A stretch of DNA of 64,000 nucleotides from Thiosulfativibrio zosterae. GTDB taxonomy: Bacteria > Pseudomonadota > Gammaproteobacteria > Thiomicrospirales > Thiomicrospiraceae. Below the pieces are notes generated by a model, which was not told the origin of the DNA, made no database searches, and saw only the letters and a program-made list of their open reading frames with translations. Positions 8,835-17,887 of the stretch are shown piece by piece. Position 1 is the first letter of the stretch; every line of letters starts with the position of its first letter. Where the stretch lies: assembly GCF_011398155.1 (NCBI RefSeq), contig NZ_AP021888.1, positions 2,268,001 through 2,332,000 on the forward strand, given 5' to 3'. A program made the translations under genes and the position numbers.

Positions 8835-10688
8835 CTATTCAACTGTTACTGACTTTGCCAAGTTCCGAGGCTGATCGACATCTGTCCCTTTTATTAGCGC
8901 AACATGATAACTTAATAACTGCAACGCAATATTGAAGGTAATGGGCGCGGTTATGCGCCCAACATTTGTGGTTGTTTTGACCACTCTAAACCCTGACTCT
9001 GAACTGATATTAGACATTTCATCTTCAAACACAATCATCTGCCCACCTCGGGCTTTGACCTCTTGCAGGTTAGATTTGAGCTTTTCCAACAAATCATCAT
9101 GCGGCGCTATCGCAATGACTGGAATGTTTTCGTCAATCAAGGCTAAAGGGCCATGCTTAAGTTCACCGGCAGGATAGGCTTCAGCATGAATATAACTAAT
9201 CTCTTTGAGCTTAAGGGCACCTTCCATTGCGATTGGATACATGGTGCCACGCCCCAAGAATAAGGCATTTTGCTTGTCGGCAAAGGATTGGGCAATTTCT
9301 TTAATTGTATCTTCGTGTGCCAATGCATTTTTAACCAGGCCTGGTAGTTTTTGCAGGCCTTTAACGATAATTGTTTCTCGCTTGACGGACATCATCTTTT
9401 TGACTTTGCCAACAGAAGTCATTAGTAAAGCCAAAGCCACTAACTGCGTGGTAAAGGCCTTGGTTGAAGCGACACCGATTTCGGGACCCGCATGAGTCAA
9501 GAAGGTTAAGTCTGACTCACGGGTTAGACTAGACTCTGCCACATTGCAGATGGTCAGCGTTGGAATATTCTTTTTTGATTTCAGTTTTTTGACTTGCTGT
9601 AAAGCGGCCAATGTATCTGCTGTTTCGCCCGACTGGCTAATCGTAACAAACAAGGTATTGTTTTGAATAACGGGATTGCGATAGCGGTATTCACTGGCTA
9701 CCTCAACCTGACAAGGCATGCCTATAATATCCTCAAACCAATAACGCGCAACCATGCCTGAGTGATAACTCGTGCCACACGCAATGATTTGGACTCTCTC
9801 AATAGACTCGAACAAGGCTTCAGCTTGATGCCCAAAACTGGAAACCAATACATGCTCTTGCGTAATGCGTCCTTCTAAGGTGTCGATAACGGCTTGCGGT
9901 TGCTCAAAAATTTCTTTGTGCATGTAATGGCGATGTTCGCCCAATTCCACCGAGGAAGCTTTTAAACTGGACTGTTTAATGGGGCGTTCAACGGACTTGA
10001 GCTGTGAATCGAAAATTTCACAGGTGCTGCGGGTTAATCTGGCAAAATCGCCCTCTTCCAAAAAGATAAAGCTTTGAGTCACCGGCAACAATGCTGACAC
10101 ATCGGAAGCAATAAAATATTCGCCAATACCGACACCTACCACTAGTGGACTGCCTTTGCGCGCCACCACCAAAGTATCTGCTTGAGTAATAGACAAAACG
10201 CCTAAGGCATAAGCCCCTTCAAAGTTTTGGGTCGCATTAAACACCGCTTTAAGTAAGTCAGGCTCGCTTTCTAGGTGCTTGTGAATACAATGAGCAACCA
10301 CTTCGGTATCGGTTTCAGAGGTAAAGCGGTAACCTAATGCAAGCTGTTGAGCTTTTAGAATTTGGTAATTTTCGATAATGCCATTGTGAACCACAGCCAC
10401 TTTGTTATTACAAATGTGTGGATGCGCATTATTTTCAGCAGGCACACCATGCGTAGCCCAGCGAGTGTGGGCTATTCCAACTTGGCCGCTAATGGGTTCA
10501 GCATCGATTGCAATTTTAGATTCTAGTTGATTTATCTTACCTAGAGCACGAACGCGCTGAATATTTGCTGCGGCATCTAAAACAGCAATTCCTGATGAGT
10601 CATAACCGCGGTATTCAAGACGGCGCAGCCCTTCTAGCAAAATAGGAACAATATTTCTCTCAGCAACGCCGCCTACAATTCCACACAT
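8835..10688 (-). CDS. glmS: glutamine-fructose-6-phosphate aminotransferase (isomerizing)
   Basis: Makes glucosamine-6-phosphate from fructose-6-phosphate and glutamine, feeding UDP-GlcNAc for peptidoglycan and LPS. With the start at 10688 the protein begins MCGIVGGVAERN, so Cys2 becomes the N-terminal nucleophile after Met removal; the frame extends five residues further upstream, but that start would bury Cys2 and is rejected. The GATase II domain (residues ~2-220, RRLEYRGYDSSGIAV, HTRWATHG) is followed by two SIS domains (ACGTSYHSGMVA, TISQSGETADTLAA) and the C-terminal DQPRNLAKSVTVE. 617 residues, normal length. The gene carries one CCAGGCCTGG palindrome (9335-9344). Confidence 0.97.
   Translation of the reverse strand: MCGIVGGVAERNIVPILLEGLRRLEYRGYDSSGIAVLDAAANIQRVRALGKINQLESKIAIDAEPISGQVGIAHTRWATHGVPAENNAHPHICNNKVAVVHNGIIENYQILKAQQLALGYRFTSETDTEVVAHCIHKHLESEPDLLKAVFNATQNFEGAYALGVLSITQADTLVVARKGSPLVVGVGIGEYFIASDVSALLPVTQSFIFLEEGDFARLTRSTCEIFDSQLKSVERPIKQSSLKASSVELGEHRHYMHKEIFEQPQAVIDTLEGRITQEHVLVSSFGHQAEALFESIERVQIIACGTSYHSGMVARYWFEDIIGMPCQVEVASEYRYRNPVIQNNTLFVTISQSGETADTLAALQQVKKLKSKKNIPTLTICNVAESSLTRESDLTFLTHAGPEIGVASTKAFTTQLVALALLMTSVGKVKKMMSVKRETIIVKGLQKLPGLVKNALAHEDTIKEIAQSFADKQNALFLGRGTMYPIAMEGALKLKEISYIHAEAYPAGELKHGPLALIDENIPVIAIAPHDDLLEKLKSNLQEVKARGGQMIVFEDEMSNISSESGFRVVKTTTNVGRITAPITFNIALQLLSYHVALIKGTDVDQPRNLAKSVTVE
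9334..9345. repeat. CCAGGCCTGG palindrome, glmS copy
   Basis: Perfect 12-bp form ACCAGGCCTGGT, inside glmS (Pro-Gly-Leu-Val frame on the minus strand), flanked by T-runs. One of 11 exact 10-bp copies seen by eye: 417, 9335, 13639, 19737, 26202, 37269, 43359, 50848, 51150, 55811 and 59407. Confidence 0.9.
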
Positions 10689-10885
10689 ACCGAAAAAATC
10701 CATTTAAAAATTTAATAGAAAAGTATAACAAGACCATCACATAATTACTGAATTTTTAAATCTCTTGAAACCTACAAAACTCACCAAGATTATGGCAAAA
10801 AAAACTACTCAATGCATCTCATAAGACTAATCGATTGTTAATCAGTTAAAATAGCGCCTTTAAAATTAAAGATAAGTTTTCAAAC

Positions 10886-13800
10886 ATGTTAAACAGAGCC
10901 GAACGACTAGCCCGCTTAAAAGCCTTATTAAATGAACGCGTTGTAATTTTAGACGGCGCCATGGGTACGATGATTCAAGATTTGCACCTCTCCGAAGAAG
11001 ATTTTAGAGGGGAGCGTTTTGCCGATTACCACATGGATATTAAAGGCAACAACGACATCCTGGCCATGACCAAACCTGAGGTCATTCGCGACATTCACTT
11101 GGCGTTTTTGCGGGCTGGGGCAGACATTATTGAAACCAACTCGTTTAACGCCACCACCATTGCACAGGCTGATTACGATATGCAGGCAGTGGTTAGCGAA
11201 CTCAACCTAGCCTGCGCTAAAGTGGCGCGCGAAGCCTGTGACCTTGCCGAACAAGAAGATGGCAGGCTGCGTTTTGTAGCCGGTATTTTAGGCCCAACCA
11301 ACCGCACCGCCTCGATTTCACCCGATGTTAACGACCCAGGTTATCGCAACACCTCATTTGACGAACTTGTTATCGCCTACAAACAAGCCGCGCATGCCCT
11401 GTTAGAAGGCGGTGTGGACACCATTTTAATTGAAACCATTTTTGATACGCTCAATGCCAAAGCGGCGATTTTTGCGGTTAAAGAAGTGGAAGATGAAGTG
11501 GGTTACGAAGTGCCAATTATGCTCTCAGGCACCATTACCGATGCTTCTGGGCGCACGCTGTCAGGTCAGACCACTGAAGCCTTTTATAATGCCGTGGCGC
11601 ACGCTCAGCCACTTTCAGTGGGCTTAAACTGCGCTTTAGGCCCTGAAGAATTGCGCCCCTATGTGCAAGAGTTAAGCCGCGTTTGCGAAACTTTTGTATC
11701 CATTCACCCAAATGCCGGTTTGCCGAATGAGTTTGGCGAATACGATGAAACGCCCGAACAAATGGCCAAAGAAATTAGCCATTGGGCGGAACATGGTTGG
11801 ATAAACATTATCGGCGGTTGTTGCGGCACCACGCCTGATCACGTTAAAGCCATGGCTGAAGCGGCTCAAAAACATCCGCGTCGCGCCTTACCCAAAATCA
11901 AACCCGCTTGCCGTTTATCAGGGTTAGAGCCACTCAATATTGACGAAAAAACCCTGTTTGTGAATGTGGGCGAGCGCAATAATGTCACCGGTTCTGCGCT
12001 TTTTAAACGCCTAATCATTGAAGACAACTATGACGAAGCCATTGACATTGCCGTAAAGCAGGTGCAAGACGGCGCGCAAGTGATTGACGTCAATATGGAC
12101 GAAGGGATGTTGGATGCCAAAGCCTGTATGGTGCGTTTTTTAAATCTCCTGGCCTCCGAACCTGAAGCCTCGCGCGTGCCAATCATGATTGATTCGTCTA
12201 AGTTTGAAGTGATTGAAGCGGGTCTAAAATGTATTCAAGGCAAAGGCATCGTTAACTCCATCTCGCTCAAAGAAGGTGAAGAAGCCTTTATTCACCATGC
12301 CAAACTGGTTAAAAAATATGGCGCGGCTGCCATTGTCATGGCATTTGACGAGGCGGGTCAAGCCGACACTTTGGCACGCAAAATTGAAATCTGTCAACGC
12401 TCTTATGATGTGCTAACCCAAAAAGTTGGCTTTTTACCACAAGACATTATTTTTGACCCCAATATTTTCGCCGTCGCCACCGGTATCGAAGAACACAATA
12501 ACTATGGTTTGGACTTTATCAATGCGGTCACTTGGATTAAAGCCAACTTGCCCTATGCCAAAATTTCTGGCGGCGTGTCGAATGTGTCTTTCTCGTTCCG
12601 CGGCAACAACCCAGTGCGTGAAGCCATTCACTCGGTATTTTTGTACTATGCCATCAAAGAAGGCATGGACATGGGGATTGTCAATGCCGGGCAAATGGCG
12701 ATTTATGACGACCTGCCCGAAAAACTGCGCTTGGCAGTCGAAGATGTCATTTTAAACAAAGACCCAGAAGCCGGCGAACGCCTATTAGAAGTGGCCGCCG
12801 AATTCCGTGGAGATGGCACGACTGCCAGCAAAGAAGCAGACACCTTATGGCGTGAACAGTCGGTTGAAGCGCGTTTAGCACACGCTTTGGTCAAGGGTAT
12901 TACCGACTTTATTGAGGTAGACACCGAAGAAGCCTATCAAAAATCTGGCTCGGCTTTGCAAGTGATTGAAGGGCCTTTGATGGACGGCATGAATGTGGTC
13001 GGCGACCTGTTTGGCTCGGGCAAAATGTTCTTGCCACAAGTGGTTAAATCGGCGCGTGTTATGAAGCGTGCCGTGGCTTACCTAGATCCTTATTTGCTAG
13101 CCCAAAAAGCCGAAGGTCAAGCCAATGGCAAAATAGTCATGGCCACCGTAAAAGGCGATGTACACGACATCGGCAAAAACATTGTTGGTGTGGTGTTGCA
13201 GTGCAATAACTTTGAAGTAATCGACTTGGGCGTGATGGTGCCCGCAGAAAAAATTCTAGACACCGCAATTGCCGAAGGCGCGAATGTGATTGGGCTTTCG
13301 GGATTGATTACGCCGTCACTCGAAGAAATGGTGAATGTTGCCAAACTGATGAAAGAGCGCGGCATGAATCTACCGCTGTTAATTGGTGGCGCCACCACCT
13401 CTAAAGCCCATACCGCCGTTAAAATTGAACCGCAATATGACCATCCTGTGGTCTATGTTAAAGATGCTTCGCGTGCGGTCGGCGTGGCGCAAAGTTTGAT
13501 TTCTAATGATTTGAAAGCAGACTTTGCTGCCAAAATTAAAGCTGAATACATTCAAGTGCGCGAAGAACGCAAAGCGCGTGCCCAACAAGTCAAGCGTATT
13601 CCCATTACCAAAGCACGCGAAAACCCGTCTTTAAATGACCAGGCCTGGTTAAATTACACCCCGAAAAAGCCAACTTTTATCGGTAATAAAGTCTTAGATA
13701 ACTTCCCGCTGGAAAAACTGGTGGAACGTTTTGACTGGTCGCCTTTCTTCCAGTCTTGGGAATTGCACGGTTTATTCCCGCGTATTTTGGATGACGAAGT

Positions 13801-14596
13801 GGTCGGTGAGCAAGCCAAAATGGTTTATGCCGATGCGCAAGTCATGCTCAAACAAATTATTGATGAGCAATGGCTCACTGCCAAAGCGGTGTATGGTTTT
13901 TACCCCGCCAATCGCGTAGGCGACGATGTTGAAGTCTATACAGACGAAACGCGCACCCAAGTGTATAAAACCTTACATCAACTGCGTCAACAGGCCGAGA
14001 AAAAACGCGGCGGTGCTAATAATTGTTTGTCAGATTTTATTGCCCCTAAAGAGTCGGGCATTGCCGACTACATTGGTTTATTTGCAGTTACCGCCGGCAT
14101 TGGCATTGATGAACATGTCGCGCGCTTTGAAGCAGACCACGATGACTATCGCTCAATCATGCTTAAAGCTTTGGCCGACCGTTTTGCGGAGGCCTTTGCC
14201 GAAACCTTGCATGAGATGGTGCGTAAAGAAAGCTGGGGCTATGCTGCGGATGAAGTACTGACCAACGAAGATTTAATTCGCGAGCGTTATCAAGGCATTC
14301 GCCCAGCACCTGGCTATCCAGCCAACCCAGACCACACTGAAAAAGGCACGATTTGGGAAATTTTAAAACCCGATGAAACCATCGGGCTACATATTACCGA
14401 AAGTTTTGCGATGACACCCACCGCAGCGGTCTCTGGCTTGTATTTTGCACATCCAGAGTCGCGTTATTTTGGGGTGGGTTCTTTGGGACGCGACCAAGTA
14501 GAAGACTATGCGCACCGTAAAGGCTGGACTGTTGCCAAAGCCGAACAATGGTTAGCGCCCAACTTGGGATACGATCCAGAAGACTTTGCGCAATAA
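10886..14596 (+). CDS. metH: cobalamin-dependent methionine synthase
   Basis: Transfers the methyl group of 5-methyl-THF to homocysteine through bound cobalamin. 1236 residues in the usual order: homocysteine-binding barrel (~1-330) with the zinc cysteines in GLNCALG and [10 protein letters not shown]; pterin-binding barrel (~350-620) with [13 protein letters not shown]; the cap helices; the B12 domain with the base-off histidine in DVHDIGKN (~residue 760); and the SAM-dependent reactivation domain. The final residues [11 protein letters not shown] matter: the DNA encoding them recurs five times downstream. No cobalamin riboswitch was recognised in the 197-bp gap to divergent glmS. A CCAGGCCTGG palindrome lies at 13639-13648. 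Confidence 0.97.
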   Translation: MLNRAERLARLKALLNERVVILDGAMGTMIQDLHLSEEDFRGERFADYHMDIKGNNDILAMTKPEVIRDIHLAFLRAGADIIETNSFNATTIAQADYDMQAVVSELNLACAKVAREACDLAEQEDGRLRFVAGILGPTNRTASISPDVNDPGYRNTSFDELVIAYKQAAHALLEGGVDTILIETIFDTLNAKAAIFAVKEVEDEVGYEVPIMLSGTITDASGRTLSGQTTEAFYNAVAHAQPLSVGLNCALGPEELRPYVQELSRVCETFVSIHPNAGLPNEFGEYDETPEQMAKEISHWAEHGWINIIGGCCGTTPDHVKAMAEAAQKHPRRALPKIKPACRLSGLEPLNIDEKTLFVNVGERNNVTGSALFKRLIIEDNYDEAIDIAVKQVQDGAQVIDVNMDEGMLDAKACMVRFLNLLASEPEASRVPIMIDSSKFEVIEAGLKCIQGKGIVNSISLKEGEEAFIHHAKLVKKYGAAAIVMAFDEAGQADTLARKIEICQRSYDVLTQKVGFLPQDIIFDPNIFAVATGIEEHNNYGLDFINAVTWIKANLPYAKISGGVSNVSFSFRGNNPVREAIHSVFLYYAIKEGMDMGIVNAGQMAIYDDLPEKLRLAVEDVILNKDPEAGERLLEVAAEFRGDGTTASKEADTLWREQSVEARLAHALVKGITDFIEVDTEEAYQKSGSALQVIEGPLMDGMNVVGDLFGSGKMFLPQVVKSARVMKRAVAYLDPYLLAQKAEGQANGKIVMATVKGDVHDIGKNIVGVVLQCNNFEVIDLGVMVPAEKILDTAIAEGANVIGLSGLITPSLEEMVNVAKLMKERGMNLPLLIGGATTSKAHTAVKIEPQYDHPVVYVKDASRAVGVAQSLISNDLKADFAAKIKAEYIQVREERKARAQQVKRIPITKARENPSLNDQAWLNYTPKKPTFIGNKVLDNFPLEKLVERFDWSPFFQSWELHGLFPRILDDEVVGEQAKMVYADAQVMLKQIIDEQWLTAKAVYGFYPANRVGDDVEVYTDETRTQVYKTLHQLRQQAEKKRGGANNCLSDFIAPKESGIADYIGLFAVTAGIGIDEHVARFEADHDDYRSIMLKALADRFAEAFAETLHEMVRKESWGYAADEVLTNEDLIRERYQGIRPAPGYPANPDHTEKGTIWEILKPDETIGLHITESFAMTPTAAVSGLYFAHPESRYFGVGSLGRDQVEDYAHRKGWTVAKAEQWLAPNLGYDPEDFAQ

Positions 14597-15178
14597 ACAA
14601 GCATCGTGTATTGATGAAAACAGGCTAAAGCCTGCGCCCCAGTCATTCTGATGATGAAATTTAAGGGGCGAAGACTTTAGCCTTCTAGGGTTGAGCACCG
14701 AATCTTGGATAAGATCCAGAAGACTTTGCGCAGTCGACAAGCATCGTGTATGGATGAAAGCAGGCTAAAGCCTGCGCCCCGGTCATTCTGATTATGAAAT
14801 TTAAAGGGGCGAAGGCTTTAGCCTTCTTGAGTTTAGCGCCCAATCTTGGATACGGATCCATAAGACTTTGCGCAATAGACAAGCATGATGTATTGATGAA
14901 AGCAGGCTTAAGCCTGCGCCCCAGTCATTCTGAATATGAAACTTAAAAGGGGCGAAGGCTTTAGCCTTCTCGGGTTGGTTGCACAATCTAGGGTACGACC
15001 CAGAAGACTATGCGCAATCGACAAGCATCGTGTATTGATAAAAGCAGGCTAAAGCCTGCGCCCCGGTCATTTTGGTTATGAAATTTAAAGGGGCGAAGGC
15101 TTTAGCCTTCTTGGGTTTAACGCACAATCTAGGGTACGACCCAGAAGACTTTGCGCAATCGACAAGCATCGTGTATTG
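14597..15178 (+). repeat. ~141-bp tandem repeat array, four units, containing copies of the metH 3' end
   Basis: The landmark AGACTTTGCGCA (end of metH) sits at 14581 in the gene and recurs at 14721, 14863, 15005 (with one change) and 15146, a spacing of 140-142 bp. Each unit holds a GCAGGC hairpin arm, a ~25-bp spacer, a GAAGGC hairpin arm, ~45 bp homologous to the last 45 bases of metH, and a tail CGACAAGCATCGTGTATTG. No gene is supported here: minus-strand frames across it only translate the repeat. No T-run terminator is evident for metH, but the hairpin arms could fold in the transcript. Confidence 0.92.
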
Positions 15179-15204
15179 TCATTCTGAATAATCGAGGTGA
15201 GCAA

Positions 15205-15624
15205 ATGGATAACAAACTTGATTTCACAGCCTTAGAAAAAGCCATTGCTAGACTTGATGAAAGCCTAAAAGTGGTTGATGAATTCAGTACGACCGAATCT
15301 TCACCCCTACTTCGCACATTAATTTCTGGTGTCGTGCAACACTTTGAGTTTACCTATGAACTTAGCTGGAAGTTTATTAAACGTTGGCTGGGTGAAAATT
15401 TAGGCAAAAGCCAAGTCGATGGATTATCACGCCAAGCACTATTTCGTTTAGCGGCAGAATATCAATTAATAGAATCCGTTGAAAACTGGATGCTATTTCA
15501 TCGTGCTCGCAATGAAACCAGCCACACCTACAATGAAAATACCGCCGAAGAAGTTTTTCAAATTGCCATTAAATTCTTACCTGAAGCAACCAAACTCCTT
15601 GGTGCTTTAAAATCGAAAGGTTGA
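15205..15624 (+). CDS. hepT: HepT-like HEPN toxin (HI0074 family nucleotidyltransferase-binding protein)
   Basis: Predicted HEPN-domain RNase toxin of a type VII-like HepT/MntA module. 139 residues, all helical in appearance, opening DFTALEKAIARLDESL and with FEFTYELSWKFIKRWL. The HEPN catalytic motif is complete: R102-x4-H107-x-Y109 (RNETSHTY), where the Tyr is the residue that MntA-type antitoxins modify by AMPylation (family knowledge). I start at ATG 15205 behind GAGGTGAG; a frame start at 15151 lies in the repeat tail and is rejected. Stop overlaps a possible TTG start of the next gene. Sits between two near-identical copies of the metH-end repeat, which suggests acquisition as a cassette. 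Confidence 0.88.
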   Translation: MDNKLDFTALEKAIARLDESLKVVDEFSTTESSPLLRTLISGVVQHFEFTYELSWKFIKRWLGENLGKSQVDGLSRQALFRLAAEYQLIESVENWMLFHRARNETSHTYNENTAEEVFQIAIKFLPEATKLLGALKSKG

Positions 15625-15626
15625 AA

Positions 15627-15923
15627 ATGCTTCAACTTAACGAGCAACAGCGCCAGCAAGTCATTAATTTAGTCAGCAGCACTCTCTCTGAGCCGCATGA
15701 AATCTATGCTTATGGATCCCGAACTAAAGGCCAAGCAAGAACCTATTCGGATTTAGATCTATTGGTTAGAGCCCAACAAAAACTTCCTATTGAAACCCTT
15801 TTCAAACTTAAAGATGCATTTGAATTTTCAGAATTACCTTTTAGGGTAGATATTCAAGATTGGTATGCGATGGATGATGGCTTTAAAGCAAATATCGAAA
15901 GCTCTTTAATTCAAATTGCTTAG
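15627..15923 (+). CDS. mntA: MntA-like nucleotidyltransferase antitoxin
   Basis: Minimal nucleotidyltransferase of 98 residues that would neutralise HepT by adding AMP to the HEPN tyrosine. The catalytic signature GS-x10-D-x-D is intact: G30-S31 (YAYGSRTKGQ) followed by D42 and D44 (SDLDLLVR). Start chosen at ATG 15627, six bases after AAAGG at the end of hepT; an alternative TTG at 15621 overlaps the hepT stop. The toxin-first, antitoxin-second order and tight coupling match known pairs. Right boundary is AT-rich and contains TTACTCTGACCCCAATT (15941-15957). Confidence 0.88.
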   Translation: MLQLNEQQRQQVINLVSSTLSEPHEIYAYGSRTKGQARTYSDLDLLVRAQQKLPIETLFKLKDAFEFSELPFRVDIQDWYAMDDGFKANIESSLIQIA

Positions 15924-16236
15924 TCGTGAAAATTTAATTTTACTCTGACCCCAATTACGCTTATGAAAGCAGGCTAAAGCCTGCGCCCCAGTCATTCTGA
16001 ATATGAAACTTAAAAGGGGCGAAGGCTTTAGCCTTCTTGGGTTTAACGCACAATCTAGGGTACGACCCAGAAGACTTTGCGCAATCGACAAGCGTCGTGT
16101 ATTTACAAAGGCAGGCTAAAGCCTGCGCCCCAGCTTCACCGGTGACAGGTGAATTGCGTAACTTGGCAGAAAGTCTGCACCCCAAGAATGACAAGATTAA
16201 CCACCTTTCAAAACTTGTCACATTTGCGTACACCCT
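15924..16236 (+). repeat. fifth metH-end repeat copy and a solitary hairpin arm; no gene
   Basis: Gene-free stretch of the 593-bp gap before the YeeE genes. 15960-16110 is a fifth copy of the ~141-bp unit: GCAGGC arm 15969-15989, GAAGGC arm 16016-16036, metH-like end at 16055-16083. Its segment 16037-16103 matches 15111-15177 on the other side of hepT-mntA with a single difference seen by eye. A lone GCAGGC arm follows at 16111-16131, then TTCACCGGTGACAGGTGAA and a degenerate arm-like GCAGAAAGTCTGCACCCC. Frames running through it encode only repeat translations. Confidence 0.88.
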
Positions 16237-16431
16237 AGATTTATTAATAGCTAGAGACCTTTGTACGAGTGAGGTGCGAGGAAAAATTGAGATAAAATTT
16301 GCCTGATTGAGGCGAAAAATGCAGAGAATAGCTCGCTATTCGCAAGTTTTTCAACAAAAAGCAGGTGAATTTTAGCCATTTTTTACCGTGCCTTGACTCG
16401 TGCAAAGGTCTCTATCTATATAAATTAATCT
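16237..16431. mobile_element. MITE-like long imperfect hairpin
   Basis: The ends are inverted repeats: TAGAGACCTTTGTACGAGTG at 16252 and, read on the other strand from 16414, TAGAGACCTTTGCACGAGTC, differing at two positions. The pairing continues inward (AAAAATTGAGATAAAATT against AAAAATGGCTAAAATT) and ends in GAATAGCTCGCTATTC, a perfect 6-bp stem with a 4-base loop. No coding capacity. It looks like a non-autonomous transposable element or a structured RNA gene; no target-site duplication is clear. Confidence 0.65.
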
Positions 16432-16516
16432 TATGCCTATCAAAAAAGGGTTGTTTTGACAAAAACACTGCCCACCCTAAAATAGTCCTTAAATAATAGA
16501 ATTTAAGGGTCATTTT

Positions 16517-17008
16517 ATGAGTATTGAAATTTGGGCCGGATGGTTCGCGGGCCTTTGTATTGGTCTGTTTGTCATTCTACACTTTTGGGTCATGGGCAAA
16601 CCTGCGGGCTGTTCAACGGGTTACGGTAATTTTTGCGGCTTAATCACCAAAAAAGTTTCTTACTTCCACACGGGTGAATATCGCGACATCAACAACCCTA
16701 AGCTGTGGTTTTTGATTGGCATTCCGTTGGGCGGCCTGATCAGCGCCTTAATGTCGCCAGAACCTTGGCATCTATCTTTTGATTTTGGTATGTACAATCA
16801 AATTCTGCCCCAAACAGATGCCGGTAAAGCGATTTGGCTGATGTTTGGCGGAGCCATGTTAGGGTTTGGCGCACGCTTAGCCGGCGCTTGTACAACGGGT
16901 CATGCTTTAGTGGGGGGCGCTATGATGAATCCGCCTAGCCTGCTGGCAGGTGCGGTGTTTTTTATGAGTGCTTTTGTGACCACTCGTTTATTATTTGATG
17001 CCTTTTAA
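16517..17008 (+). CDS. YeeE/YedE family (DUF395) membrane protein, first half-transporter
   Basis: Integral membrane protein of 163 residues with about four helices and the conserved cysteine motif of the sulfur-transport family (KPAGCSTGYGNFCGL, and GACTTGHAL). Family members such as TsuA import thiosulfate; others move sulfur-containing ions. In E. coli-type proteins both halves are one chain, whereas here two short genes follow each other 15 bp apart, as in PmpA/PmpB. In a sulfur oxidiser a role in sulfur-compound uptake is reasonable but not shown. Confidence 0.86.
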   Translation: MSIEIWAGWFAGLCIGLFVILHFWVMGKPAGCSTGYGNFCGLITKKVSYFHTGEYRDINNPKLWFLIGIPLGGLISALMSPEPWHLSFDFGMYNQILPQTDAGKAIWLMFGGAMLGFGARLAGACTTGHALVGGAMMNPPSLLAGAVFFMSAFVTTRLLFDAF

Positions 17009-17023
17009 GCATTAGGATTGATT

Positions 17024-17539
17024 ATGTTTGAATTTCCATTTTTAAAAAACTTTAAGCTGATTCTGATTTCATTCAACTTTGCTTACCGTACCCATGTATT
17101 GGCACTTTTGATGGGCGCTTTGTTTGGTTTTTTAATGAGTCGTGCAGGTGCAACCACCTATGACTTTCACGCCCAGATGTTTTTATTTATCGATTTTCAA
17201 TTAATGGAAGTGATTGGAACAGCAGTGATCGTGGCAATGATTGGCGTTTTGTTATTAAAAAGATTTCATGTCAACGCACTTTCAACAGGTTGCGAGGTCG
17301 ATTTTGTTAAAAAACCCTATCAAGCCGGTTTAGTGACTGGGGCATTTATTTTTGGAATCGGCTGGGCCATGACCGCTTCTTGCCCGGGAACCATTCCGGC
17401 GATGCTGGGGGAAGGTAAAATGGGCGCTGTTTTCGCACTCATAGGCATAGTGGGAGGCACCATGGCTTATGGCGTATTACAAAGTTTTGTCACGCACACC
17501 AAGCAAAGCGCCCCACCTTCTAAAGATAACAACTGTTAG
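17024..17539 (+). CDS. YeeE/YedE family (DUF395) membrane protein, second half-transporter
   Basis: 171 residues, four to five helices, with GALFGFLMSRAGATTYDF, the cysteine motif TGCEVDF and TASCPGTIPAMLGEG, all hallmarks of the second half of YeeE-like transporters. Start at ATG 17024; an upstream TTG at 17018 adds only two residues. Probably translated with the preceding gene as a two-component transporter. The C-terminus is polar and cytoplasmic. Confidence 0.86.
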   Translation: MFEFPFLKNFKLILISFNFAYRTHVLALLMGALFGFLMSRAGATTYDFHAQMFLFIDFQLMEVIGTAVIVAMIGVLLLKRFHVNALSTGCEVDFVKKPYQAGLVTGAFIFGIGWAMTASCPGTIPAMLGEGKMGAVFALIGIVGGTMAYGVLQSFVTHTKQSAPPSKDNNC

Positions 17540-17566
17540 CACCCATCCTTGGCGCTCTGATTAAAT

Positions 17567-17752
17567 TTAGTAATCTTGCCAAGGTTCGTCCACCGCTTCT
17601 GGCTGAATTTTCACGCCACAAGCGGTTTCTTCATATTCTTCCTCATCGACTTCGTCCTCGTCAGACTCCTCATCCCAATCGTCCATTTCCATGGGATCTT
17701 CTTCTCCGTAAGACCAGTCATCGTTATTAAAATTATTTGAATATCGACTCAT
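17567..17752 (-). CDS. small highly acidic protein of unknown function
   Basis: 61 residues with a long run of Asp and Glu across the middle and one Cys near residue 45 (ETACGVKIQPEA). I do not recognise a family. It is likely real: an AAAAAAGGA ribosome site lies 8 bases before the ATG, there is no competing gene, and it is divergent from typA with a 135-bp gap. The predicted pI is very low and the chain probably disordered. A chaperone-like, nucleic-acid-mimic or metal-binding role would be speculation. Confidence 0.65.
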   Translation of the reverse strand: MSRYSNNFNNDDWSYGEEDPMEMDDWDEESDEDEVDEEEYEETACGVKIQPEAVDEPWQDY

Positions 17753-17826
17753 TCAACAATCCTTTTTTGTACATTTTGTTAAGAATTTTTATTGGGTAGC
17801 AAACTTATTGAAAATTCACAACTTTT

Positions 17827-17856
17827 TTCCATTGCCATCACCAAATACATTATAAT
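17827..17856 (+). promoter_or_regulatory. candidate sigma-70 promoter of typA
   Basis: A perfect -10 TATAAT at 17851-17856 lies about 30 bases before the typA start; the -35 (TTTCCA at 17827, 18-bp spacing) is weak. Assigned only from sequence. Confidence 0.4.
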
Positions 17857-17887
17857 GCGCCCTTTTTAAATCATTAGAGATTCTTGG

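Noticed and set aside
8932-9495. Plus-strand frames opposite glmS, and similar antisense frames opposite metH, aroE, uvrD and the DUF1538 gene
   Set aside because: Codon periodicity and family motifs belong to the opposite-strand genes; these frames have no independent support.
10704-10885. Possible cobalamin riboswitch or glmS ribozyme between glmS and metH
   Set aside because: The 182-bp gap is AT-rich and I see neither the B12-box nor a ribozyme core; it carries only weak promoter-like hexamers.
14597-15178. Possible CRISPR array
   Set aside because: Period is ~141 bp with the whole unit repeated, including the part that would be a spacer. No unique spacers and no cas genes.
14394-16233. 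Several minus-strand open frames of 60-90 codons across the metH downstream region, and one plus frame at 16037-16306
   Set aside because: All translate the 141-bp repeat and share the same peptide strings; none has a stable ribosome site or a family. They are by-products of the repeat period.
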